The notes beneath the pieces were generated by a model that worked only from the letters and a program-made list of their open reading frames with translations, searched no databases and was not told the origin of the DNA. Below are positions 1 through 6,549 of a stretch of DNA of 19,502 bases, one piece after another. Positions within the stretch are counted from its first letter, which is position 1, and each line of letters begins with the position of its first letter. The translations under genes were made by a program, and so were the position numbers. Where the stretch lies: positions 1 through 19,502 of the forward strand of contig CAKUEI010000025.1 in NCBI GenBank assembly GCA_934646175.1, read 5' to 3'. The DNA comes from an uncultured Oscillospiraceae bacterium (GTDB lineage: Bacteria; Bacillota; Clostridia; Oscillospirales; Oscillospiraceae).

Positions 1-90
1 CTCCCGCACGGAGGGGGGATAGCCGTTCTGAGCGGAGAACTCCTGAATATAATCATAGATCTGCTGCTGTTTCGGGGTGAGCTGCGGCAT
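1..90 (-). CDS. lexA: LexA SOS repressor, N-terminal fragment (cut by window edge)
   Basis: Thirty codons are visible, beginning MPQLTPKQQQIYDYIQEF and ending YPPSVRE, which is the start of the LexA winged-helix DNA-binding domain. The signal peptidase-like autocleavage domain lies outside the window. The ATG has a well-placed AGGAGG about 8 bases upstream. LexA represses SOS genes, including itself, by binding boxes of the GAAC-N4-GTTY type, and two such boxes lie over its promoter just upstream. The fragment is short, but the motif pattern and the operators agree, so the identity is fairly secure. The gene is transcribed separately from the GNAT gene upstream. Confidence 0.9.
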   Translation of the reverse strand, partial: MPQLTPKQQQIYDYIQEFSAQNGYPPSVRE

Positions 91-122
91 GAAGAAGCCC
101 TCCTTCCAAAGACCTTTTCCAC

Positions 123-151
123 AGTATAGCACAAATGTTCTGAAAAGGCAA
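123..151 (-). promoter_or_regulatory. lexA promoter
   Basis: On the minus strand a -35 TTGCCT (146-151) and a -10 TATACT (123-128) are separated by exactly 17 bp, with a TGn extended -10 directly before TATACT. It lies about 30 bases upstream of the lexA start codon. Both SOS boxes overlap it. Confidence 0.75.
128..141 (-). promoter_or_regulatory. LexA operator (SOS box 2), weak
   Basis: Minus strand reads AGAACATTTGTGCT, a degenerate match (about 10 of 14) to the same consensus. Its centre is 21 bp, two helical turns, from box 1, and it overlaps the spacer and the edge of the -10. Same-face spacing suggests cooperative binding, which is inference. Confidence 0.5.
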
Positions 152-162
152 ACGTTTGTTCT
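149..162 (-). promoter_or_regulatory. LexA operator (SOS box 1), strong
   Basis: Minus strand reads AGAACAAACGTTTG. This matches 13 of 14 positions of the Bacillus-type consensus CGAACRNRYGTTYG. It overlaps the -35 of the lexA promoter, as expected for autorepression. Confidence 0.8.
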
Positions 163-333
163 ATTTTCTGGAAAATTTTCCGGAATGGGGCTCAGCTGCC
201 GTATCCCAGGGAGCCGACGGCGTGGGCGGTGGCCGGGGGAGGGAAAACAAAAGGGAGAAAGAAGACGGAAAATAGCATTTTTTTGTTCGGAAAGAAGCAA
301 AAACCGGACGATCTCACAGAAAACGGGTATGAA
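163..333. other. Intergenic stretch between GNAT gene and lexA promoter
   Basis: No convincing gene is seen. A perfect 12-bp palindrome GGAAAATTTTCC lies at 170-181, just upstream of the lexA -35 region. It is followed by a purine-rich tract. I see no clear hairpin-plus-T-run terminator for the GNAT gene that ends at 334. Confidence 0.5.
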
Positions 334-795
334 TCAAGAGAACTGCTCCGGGATGCAGCGGCGGAAATACACCATATCCCGCAGGGTGACGCCGCCCTCT
401 ACAATGGGATGATCGTAGTGCTGCGGGAAGAAATCGGGCACGATGCGGAAGGGAGTGAAGCCGCAGGAGCGGTAAAAGGGGACGGTAAGGGGGCTGTCCC
501 CGGTGCCCAGCTGAAGGGTGTGATAGGCGCCGGAATACCGGCGGAGGAGAAATTCGATCATCTTCCGGCCATAGCCCTGGCGCTGAAGGGCAGGGGCGAC
601 GGCGAGGTTTTTGATCTCCAGCACGCCTTCCCCCTCGTCGGTGACCACGCAGACGGCGGCGGGGGTGCCGTCCTGCTCTAAAACGTAAAGCGTGCCGCGG
701 GAGAGGTAGCGGTCGATCATGTCCTCCTGCTCGTCCCCGAGAAGGAGAAGGGGGAGATAGCGCTTTTTGTCCGTAAGGACGGGGAAAATGGTCAT
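334..795 (-). CDS. GNAT-family N-acetyltransferase
   Basis: A 153-residue single-domain protein of typical GNAT length. The acetyl-CoA pyrophosphate-binding loop is seen as QRQGYGRKMI (residues 71-80), following the beta-4 strand LEIKNLAVAP; the C-terminal FYRSCGF is the usual beta-6/alpha-4 signature. It should transfer an acetyl group from acetyl-CoA to an amine, but the substrate cannot be read from sequence. The ATG at 795 has AAAGGAG 8 bases upstream. It lies downstream of the mrp gene, from which it is separated by a terminator-like hairpin at 828-865 that leaves no room for a promoter, so expression probably depends on read-through or on a promoter inside mrp. The specific role is unknown. 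Confidence 0.85.
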   Translation of the reverse strand: MTIFPVLTDKKRYLPLLLLGDEQEDMIDRYLSRGTLYVLEQDGTPAAVCVVTDEGEGVLEIKNLAVAPALQRQGYGRKMIEFLLRRYSGAYHTLQLGTGDSPLTVPFYRSCGFTPFRIVPDFFPQHYDHPIVEGGVTLRDMVYFRRCIPEQFS

Positions 796-827
796 GGGGA
801 TGGCTCCTTTCCAAAAGAGCTTATGGG

Positions 828-865
828 AAAACGGCGGTAGTCCGAAAGGGCTGCCGCCGCTTTTT
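828..865 (-). terminator. Hairpin terminator after mrp, possibly bidirectional
   Basis: CGGCGG (832-837) pairs with CCGCCG (854-859), with an inner stem and a GAAA loop at 844-847. Read on the plus strand the whole stem pairs (two G-U wobbles) and is followed by CTTTTTC. On the minus strand the stem has two C-A mismatches and is followed by TTTT. It starts 2 bases after the mrp stop codon and ends 17 bases before the ribosome binding site of the GNAT gene. Confidence 0.6.
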
Positions 866-866
866 C

Positions 867-1697
867 TTACAGCTTGAGTGCGTCGAGGACGGGGGCGAAG
901 AGGGAAAGGTCAGCCTTTTCCACCTCGCCGCGGTCGCCGCTGGCGGCGAGGGAGGGGTCCATGGGCAGCTGGGCCAGCAGGGGGATGCCGAACTGCCGGG
1001 CGATCTCACCGGCGTGGCTTTCACCGAAGATGGCGTGGGTCTTGCCGCAGTCGGGGCAGCGGAAGTAGGAGAAATTCTCAATGAGACCCAGAATGGGCAC
1101 CTTCATTTCGCCCGCCATTTTCACGGCCTTGGTGACGATCATGCTGGCCAGCTCCTGCGGGCTGGTGACCATGACGATGCCGTCCACAGGCAGGGACTGG
1201 AACACGGTGATGGCCACATCGCCGGTGCCGGGGGGCATGTCGATGAGCAGCACGTCCAGATCGCCCCAGTGAACGTCACTCCAGAACTGCTGGAGAACGC
1301 CGGCGATGACGGGGCCGCGCCAGATGACGGGGTCGGTCTCGTCCGCGGTGAGAAGGTTCAGGGACATGAGGCGGATGCCGGTCGCGGTTTCCACCGGGGC
1401 GATGCCCATGGGGGTGGCCACTGCCCGTTCGCGGATACCGAACAGCTTCGGGATGGAGGGGCCGGTGATGTCCGCATCCAGCACGCCGACGGACTTGCCG
1501 CTTTTGCGCAGGGCAGCGGCCAGACAGGCGGTGACGGAGCTTTTGCCCACGCCGCCCTTGCCACTCATGACGGCGATGACCTTTTTGATGTGGGAGGAAT
1601 CGCCCAGAGGAATGTGGGGATCACGGGGTGCGGTGCGGCTGCCGCAGGACGAGCCGCAGGTGGAACAGTCATGGGTACAGTTCTGATCTTCTGCCAT
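867..1697 (-). CDS. mrp: Mrp/NBP35-type Fe-S cluster carrier P-loop ATPase
   Basis: A 276-residue MinD-like ATPase. The deviant Walker A GKGGVGKS is at residues 46-53, the Walker B region DVLLIDMPPGTGD at 148-160, and the conserved CxxC pair of the Mrp family (CPDC) at 214-217. The N-terminus carries four cysteines, C7-x3-C11-x2-C14-x3-C18, resembling the N-terminal cluster-binding motif of NBP35. These proteins bind and deliver [4Fe-4S] clusters in the cytoplasm. The start at 1697 was chosen because it has AAGGAG and begins the Cys motif; a longer frame to an ATG at 1775 has no ribosome site and would overlap hemZ. It follows hemZ by 25 bases, a radical-SAM enzyme that itself needs a [4Fe-4S] cluster, which is a sensible pairing but only inference. 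Confidence 0.92.
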   Translation of the reverse strand: MAEDQNCTHDCSTCGSSCGSRTAPRDPHIPLGDSSHIKKVIAVMSGKGGVGKSSVTACLAAALRKSGKSVGVLDADITGPSIPKLFGIRERAVATPMGIAPVETATGIRLMSLNLLTADETDPVIWRGPVIAGVLQQFWSDVHWGDLDVLLIDMPPGTGDVAITVFQSLPVDGIVMVTSPQELASMIVTKAVKMAGEMKVPILGLIENFSYFRCPDCGKTHAIFGESHAGEIARQFGIPLLAQLPMDPSLAASGDRGEVEKADLSLFAPVLDALKL

Positions 1698-1722
1698 GGG
1701 AAACAACTCCTTTTCTGCCCGA

Positions 1723-3213
1723 TCAGGGCTGTGCGGCGAAAAAGGCCGCGATTTCTTCCTTCTGGGCGAGGACATCGTCCAGACGGGAAAGGTAATCGTA
1801 AGGATATTTGGGGGCGGAAAGCCGGGTGATGCGGCCGGTCTGCGGTTCCACCAGCTTGGTGACTCCGCCGCCGCCCAGAGCGAGGACGGGGTGCAGCTCT
1901 TCCATCATGGCGATGTTGTAAAGGCTCTCCTGCCCGGGAAGGCACCAGCCCACGTTTTCAAAGCTGCCGGACATATACTTCTGCCGGTAGAGGTAATAGG
2001 GGCGGTAGCCCGCATCCAACAGGGAACGCCACGCAAAGGAGAGCATACCGGCCACCTCTTCCGCTGGGGGAAGGGCCAGAACGGGAACTCCGTTTTCCCC
2101 CAGAAGGGAGGAACCGCGCTTTAAGGCCAGGGTGTGAACGGTGATATTCTCCGGCGCGAGGGAGAGGACCTCCTTTAGCGTGGCCCGGAAGCCGGAGAGG
2201 CTGTCCTTGGGCAGCCCGGCGATCAGGTCGGTGTTCACATGGGGAAATCCGGCATCGCGGGAAAGAACGAAAGCGTCCCGCGCCTGCTGCGCCGTGTGGG
2301 CGCGGCCCATGGCGCGCAGTACGCTGTCCTGCAGGGACTGGGGATTGACCGACACTCGGTCCGCCCCGTGGGCACGGAGCACGGCCAGCTTTTCCGCCGT
2401 GATGGTGTCCGGCCGGCCGGCCTCCACGGTGAATTCCGTACAGCGGGAAAGGTCAAGGGTTTCCCGAAGACCAGTGAGCAGCCGCTCCAGCTGGGGAGCG
2501 GTGAGGGTGGTGGGGGTGCCGCCGCCGATGTAGACCGTGCGGACTGTGCGGCCGTTTTCCCTAAGGACCCGGGCGAGGACCTCCGTCTCGTGGAGAAGCG
2601 CGTCCAGATACGGTTCGATCTGGCGGAGAGCGCGCTTTACGTCTGACGAGACGAAGGAGCAGTAAGCGCAGCGGGTGGGGCAGAAGGGGATGCCCACGTA
2701 AAGGGAGACCTCTTGTGTGCCGAGACTTCCCTTCGCCGCGGCGCTGTACTGCGCGCAGGAAAGGGCCAGAGCGCGGCGGACGCCGGTGACGTCATAAAGG
2801 TCCCGCAGGAGGGCGTCCGCCTCTTCCAAAGAGCCGCCGTGGGCGAGGACCTTGGCGGGCAGCTTCACCGGTCGGACACCTGTGAGGGCGCCCCAGGGCG
2901 GCTGTGGCACGCCGCTTTTCCGGGCGGCGCGGTAAAAGGCCAGCTTCAAAAGCCGCTGAGTGACTCGATTCTGCCCCAGCGGATCGGAATCCGGGGGAAA
3001 CCCCTCCTCCTGCGCGGAAGCGGTGAAGGTTTCGCCGCCCCGGGTGAGCACGGCGCAGGCGGAAACGGTATCCCGGGAAAAGGTAAGGGTCAATCCGTCT
3101 TCCCCGGGAACGGGGTCGCCGGGAGGGTATACGGGCCGCTCCTCCGGAAAAAGACAGAGGAGCATCTGCTCGGCGGCGTACTTGCAGTCGTGGCCGCGGA
3201 AATAGAGCTTCAT
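1723..3213 (-). CDS. hemZ: HemZ-type coproporphyrinogen III dehydrogenase-like radical SAM enzyme
   Basis: A 496-residue protein with a roughly 165-residue N-terminal extension typical of HemZ, then a radical-SAM core. The SAM-cluster motif C178-x3-C182-x2-C185 is within CPTRCAYC, and GGGTPT lies at 230-235. The family is related to oxygen-independent coproporphyrinogen III oxidase (HemN). HemZ was named as such in Bacillus, but some relatives are heme chaperones (HemW), so the exact reaction is not certain; no other heme gene is in this window. The start codon overlaps the stop of the upstream MBL gene as ATGA (3210-3213), implying translational coupling. This position, after recJ-rel-dtd-MBL, is typical of Clostridia. 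Confidence 0.9.
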   Translation of the reverse strand: MKLYFRGHDCKYAAEQMLLCLFPEERPVYPPGDPVPGEDGLTLTFSRDTVSACAVLTRGGETFTASAQEEGFPPDSDPLGQNRVTQRLLKLAFYRAARKSGVPQPPWGALTGVRPVKLPAKVLAHGGSLEEADALLRDLYDVTGVRRALALSCAQYSAAAKGSLGTQEVSLYVGIPFCPTRCAYCSFVSSDVKRALRQIEPYLDALLHETEVLARVLRENGRTVRTVYIGGGTPTTLTAPQLERLLTGLRETLDLSRCTEFTVEAGRPDTITAEKLAVLRAHGADRVSVNPQSLQDSVLRAMGRAHTAQQARDAFVLSRDAGFPHVNTDLIAGLPKDSLSGFRATLKEVLSLAPENITVHTLALKRGSSLLGENGVPVLALPPAEEVAGMLSFAWRSLLDAGYRPYYLYRQKYMSGSFENVGWCLPGQESLYNIAMMEELHPVLALGGGGVTKLVEPQTGRITRLSAPKYPYDYLSRLDDVLAQKEEIAAFFAAQP

Positions 3214-3824
3214 ACCTTCAGGCGGCGCAGATAGGGATTGCCGGCGCGCTCGGCATCCAGAGTGGAGGCACGGTCATGCCCCGGAAGGACGGAGGGGTTG
3301 CCGGGCAGGGCCATCAGGCGGCGGAGAGACTGCTCCATCTCCGCGGGACTGCCCCCCTCCAGATCGGTGCGGCCGCAGGAATAGTGAAAGAGAGTGTCGC
3401 CAGTGAACAGCAGCTCCTCCCCAAGGCGGAGGGTGACGGAACCGGCGGAGTGGCCGGGGGTGTGCAGCACCTCCAGCGTCAGGGAGCCGACGGAGACGGT
3501 ATCCCCGTCCTCATACAGCGTGACGCCCTCCAGGTAAGGCATTTTATAGCGGACCATTTCGCCGGGGGCGGCGAAGTCCAGCGGGTGGATGCACACCTTT
3601 GCATCCGGATAGGCACGGTGCAGAGCGGGGACCGCCCCCACATGGTCAAAGTGACCGTGGGTGAGAAGAATGGAGGAGACGGTGAGGCCGCGGTCCTCGA
3701 TCATCTGACGGATGGCATAGGGGTCGTCCGCCGGGTCGATGACGGCGCAGGTGCGGGTCTCCTCATCCTCTAAAATATAACAGTTGGTGGCCAACGAGCC
3801 GAGCACGAGACGTTTGACTTGCAT
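3210..3824 (-). CDS. MBL-fold metallohydrolase (glyoxalase II-like, YcbL type)
   Basis: A 204-residue metallo-beta-lactamase-fold hydrolase. Metal ligands are visible in order: the THGHFDH motif (residues 55-61), H125 in PGHS, D143 in GDT and H183 in PGHD, a complete di-metal site. Length and motif order match the YcbL/hydroxyacylglutathione hydrolase-like group, which hydrolyse thioester or related bonds; the natural substrate of this clostridial branch is not established. The ATG at 3824 has AGGAGG a few bases upstream. It sits 13 bases after dtd and overlaps hemZ by 4, so it is in the middle of the recJ-rel operon. Confidence 0.9.
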   Translation of the reverse strand: MQVKRLVLGSLATNCYILEDEETRTCAVIDPADDPYAIRQMIEDRGLTVSSILLTHGHFDHVGAVPALHRAYPDAKVCIHPLDFAAPGEMVRYKMPYLEGVTLYEDGDTVSVGSLTLEVLHTPGHSAGSVTLRLGEELLFTGDTLFHYSCGRTDLEGGSPAEMEQSLRRLMALPGNPSVLPGHDRASTLDAERAGNPYLRRLKV

Positions 3825-3837
3825 GGGAAAAACCTCC

Positions 3838-4281
3838 TTACAGCGTGTCGGTATCCATTAAAATGGTGACGGGGCCGTCGTTGAGGGACAAAACCTTCAT
3901 GTCCGCGCCGAACTCGCCGTGCTCCACGGGGAAGCCGTTTTCCCGGCAGCGGGCCATGAATGCCTCGTACAGCGGAATGGCAATGTCCGGCCGGGCGGCG
4001 CCCATAAAGCTGGGGCGGCGGCTTTTGCAGTCGGCAAACAGGGTGAATTGGCTCACCACCAAAAGGGAACCGCCCACCTGGGCAAGGTCCCGGTTCATTT
4101 TGCCGTTTTCGTCCTCGAACACCCGAAGGTGGCAGACCTTGTCCGCCAGTTTGTGGGCCTCCTGCAGGGTGTCCTGCGGGGCGACGCCCAGCAGGACGAG
4201 AAATCCGGTTTCGATGGCACCGTTCATTTTCCCGTCGATCTCCACCGAGGCGGAGGTGACGCGGGTGACCACTGCTTTCAT
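3838..4281 (-). CDS. dtd: D-aminoacyl-tRNA deacylase
   Basis: A full-length (147 residues) Dtd. The two active-site signatures are intact: SQFTL at 77-81 and NDGPVT at 134-139, the latter carrying the Gly-cisPro pair that reaches into the partner subunit's active site in the Dtd dimer. The enzyme hydrolyses D-amino acids, and also glycine mischarged on tRNA(Ala), from tRNA in the cytoplasm. An AAGGAG lies before the ATG at 4281. It follows rel by 18 bases; rel-dtd adjacency is a long-standing Firmicutes arrangement. Confidence 0.95.
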   Translation of the reverse strand: MKAVVTRVTSASVEIDGKMNGAIETGFLVLLGVAPQDTLQEAHKLADKVCHLRVFEDENGKMNRDLAQVGGSLLVVSQFTLFADCKSRRPSFMGAARPDIAIPLYEAFMARCRENGFPVEHGEFGADMKVLSLNDGPVTILMDTDTL

Positions 4282-4299
4282 GGGAAACGACTCCTTTTC

Positions 4300-6543
4300 T
4301 CAGCGGCCGCTGGCGCGGCGCACCTGATAGACAGACTGGATCTGCCCCAGCTGATTGATGACGGAGGTGAGCTGGGACTGGTCATGCACCTCCAGATCGA
4401 TGGAGACCACGGCGTACCCGTCCGGCATACTGCGGGCGGAGAGGGACTTCACCCGAACCTTGGCGGCGGAGAGGGCCATGGCCACGTCCAGCGTCAGGCC
4501 GTCCCGATCCTTGGCGGAAAGCTCCAGCGCGGTGTCGAAGCTGGCGGCCACATTGTCCGACCACGCCACGTGGACCCAACGGGCGGCCTCTTCCGGCTTG
4601 CGGCGGGCGGGGTCCGCATTGGGACAGTCCTTCCGGTGGACGGAAACGCCGTACCCCCGGGTGATGAAGCCCACGATGGGGTCTCCGGGAACGGGGGTGC
4701 AGCACTTGGCGAACTTGACCATGCAGCCGTCCAGCCCCTCCACAATGATGCCGGAGGAGGAGGTACGGCGGGGAACGTTGTTTTTGACCTCCGCCTGTGC
4801 GGGGGAGGAGGGGATAAGGCTTTGGGACGTGGCCTCCGCCGCAGCCTTTTCCGCAGCGGCTTTCTCCGCCTGAATACGGCCCAGGCGCTTCATCTCTTCC
4901 TTCATGCGCTCAGCGGTCTTCTGGGCGGATTGGCCGCCGTAGCCGATGGCGGCGTACAACTCGTCCAGGGTGCCGAAGCGGACCTTTTTCAGCAGGACGG
5001 GGAGCATCTCCTCCGACGTGACGGCGGCGATGGTAAGTCCCACGGCCTTCAGGGCTGACTCGAAGGAGGCGCGGCCGGTGGCGATATTCTCCTCCTTCTT
5101 CTCCTTTTTGAACCACTGGCGGATCTTGGTGCGGGCCTCGTTGCTTTTGCAGAGCTTCATCCAGTCGCGGCTGGGGCCGTGGGCAGATTTGGAGGTGATG
5201 ACCTCCACAATGTCGCCGCTTTGCAGAGTGGCGTCAAAGGGGACGATGCGGCCGTTCACCTTGGCGCCGGTCATGGCGTTGCCCACGGCGGAGTGGATGG
5301 AGTAGGCAAAGTCGATGGGGGTGGCCCCGGCGGGGAGGTTGATCACGTCCCCCTGGGGGGTGAAGACGAACACCTCGTCGGCGAACATATCCACCTTCAG
5401 ATTGTGGACGAATTCGTCCGGGTCGGCGTTCTGCTGGTTTTCCAGCAGCTTGCGCACCCATTCGAAGGTGCCCTCGGTGCCCAGCTTCTGGTTGGAAAGG
5501 CCCTGCTTATACTTCCAGTGGGCGGCGACGCCGTATTCTGCCGTCTGGTGCATGGCCCAGGTGCGGATCTGCACCTCGAAGGGGATGCCCTCCCGGCCGA
5601 TGACGGTGGTGTGCAGGGACTGATAGCCGTTAGGCTTCGGTGTGCCGATATAGTCCTTGAACCGGCCGAGGACGGGGTTGAACATATCGTGGATGCAGCC
5701 GAGGACGTTATAGCACTCCGGAATGTCGTCCACGATGACGCGGAAGGCGTACAGGTCGAAGATCTCGTCCAGCGTCTTGTTCTGGGTGTACATCTTGCGG
5801 TAGATGGAGTAAATGTGCTTCACGCGGCCGTAAACGGTGGCCTGAATGCCCTCGCTGCTGAGCCGCTCTTCAATGCGCTTCTGAATGGAAGCAAGGAATT
5901 CCTCATGGGCGGAGGAGCGGCGGTCCAGCTCTTCCGAAATGTCCTTGTATCCGATGGGGTCAAGATATTGAAGGGAGAGGTCCTCCAGCTCCCACTTGAT
6001 GCGCTGCATACCGAGGCGATGGGCAATGGGGGCGTAGATCTCCATGGTCTCCAGCGCTTTTTCTCGCTGCTTTTTCGGGGGCTGGTACATCAGCGTGCGC
6101 ATATTGTGCAGCCGGTCGCACAGTTTGATGAGAATGACCCGTACGTCCCGGGCCATGGCCATGAACATTTTGCGCAGACTTTCCATCTGCTGCTCTTCCT
6201 TGGAGGTGTACTGCATCCGGGTGAGCTTGGTGACGCCGTCCACCAGATCGGCCACGGTGTCACCGAAGCGCTTGGCCACCTCTTCGTGGGTGGCATCGGT
6301 GTCCTCCACGGTGTCGTGCAAAAGGGCGGCGATGACGCTGTCCGCGTCCAGCCCCAAGTCGGCCACGATCTCGGCTACGGCAAGGGGATGGGTAATATAG
6401 GGGGAGCCGTCCTTCCGCTTCTGCCCGTTATGTTCATTATCGGCATAGGTAAAGGCGGCAAAAAGCTGCTCTTTATCCAGATTGGGGATATAGGCGGAGA
6501 CTTTGTCCTCCAGCGCCTGATAGCGTTCCATAATAGGATCCAC
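4300..6543 (-). CDS. rel: Bifunctional (p)ppGpp synthetase/hydrolase, Rel/SpoT family
   Basis: A full-length 747-residue long RSH protein. Domains in order: HD hydrolase with H52, H76-D77 (LLHDTVEDT) and D143 (LCDRLHNMRT); synthetase with YGRVKHIYSIYRKM (238-251), FDLYAFRV and the RFKD motif (294-297) typical of bifunctional enzymes; TGS at about 391-450 (VFTPQGDVINLP); a conserved-cysteine region (CCTPVPGDPI); and a C-terminal ACT domain over the last 75 or so residues. Both catalytic halves look intact, so it should make and degrade the stringent-response alarmone. The start is GTG at 6543: AGGTG lies 7 bases upstream, whereas the ATG four codons in has no suitably spaced site. That AGGTG is also the end of recJ (AGG TGA), so the two genes are tightly coupled with a 6-base gap. 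Confidence 0.96.
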   Translation of the reverse strand: MDPIMERYQALEDKVSAYIPNLDKEQLFAAFTYADNEHNGQKRKDGSPYITHPLAVAEIVADLGLDADSVIAALLHDTVEDTDATHEEVAKRFGDTVADLVDGVTKLTRMQYTSKEEQQMESLRKMFMAMARDVRVILIKLCDRLHNMRTLMYQPPKKQREKALETMEIYAPIAHRLGMQRIKWELEDLSLQYLDPIGYKDISEELDRRSSAHEEFLASIQKRIEERLSSEGIQATVYGRVKHIYSIYRKMYTQNKTLDEIFDLYAFRVIVDDIPECYNVLGCIHDMFNPVLGRFKDYIGTPKPNGYQSLHTTVIGREGIPFEVQIRTWAMHQTAEYGVAAHWKYKQGLSNQKLGTEGTFEWVRKLLENQQNADPDEFVHNLKVDMFADEVFVFTPQGDVINLPAGATPIDFAYSIHSAVGNAMTGAKVNGRIVPFDATLQSGDIVEVITSKSAHGPSRDWMKLCKSNEARTKIRQWFKKEKKEENIATGRASFESALKAVGLTIAAVTSEEMLPVLLKKVRFGTLDELYAAIGYGGQSAQKTAERMKEEMKRLGRIQAEKAAAEKAAAEATSQSLIPSSPAQAEVKNNVPRRTSSSGIIVEGLDGCMVKFAKCCTPVPGDPIVGFITRGYGVSVHRKDCPNADPARRKPEEAARWVHVAWSDNVAASFDTALELSAKDRDGLTLDVAMALSAAKVRVKSLSARSMPDGYAVVSIDLEVHDQSQLTSVINQLGQIQSVYQVRRASGR

Positions 6544-6549
6544 GGAAAA

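Noticed and set aside
1698..1775. Longer mrp with an ATG at 1775
   Set aside because: It has no ribosome site, would overlap the end of hemZ by over 50 bases, and adds a non-conserved basic stretch before the Cys motif.
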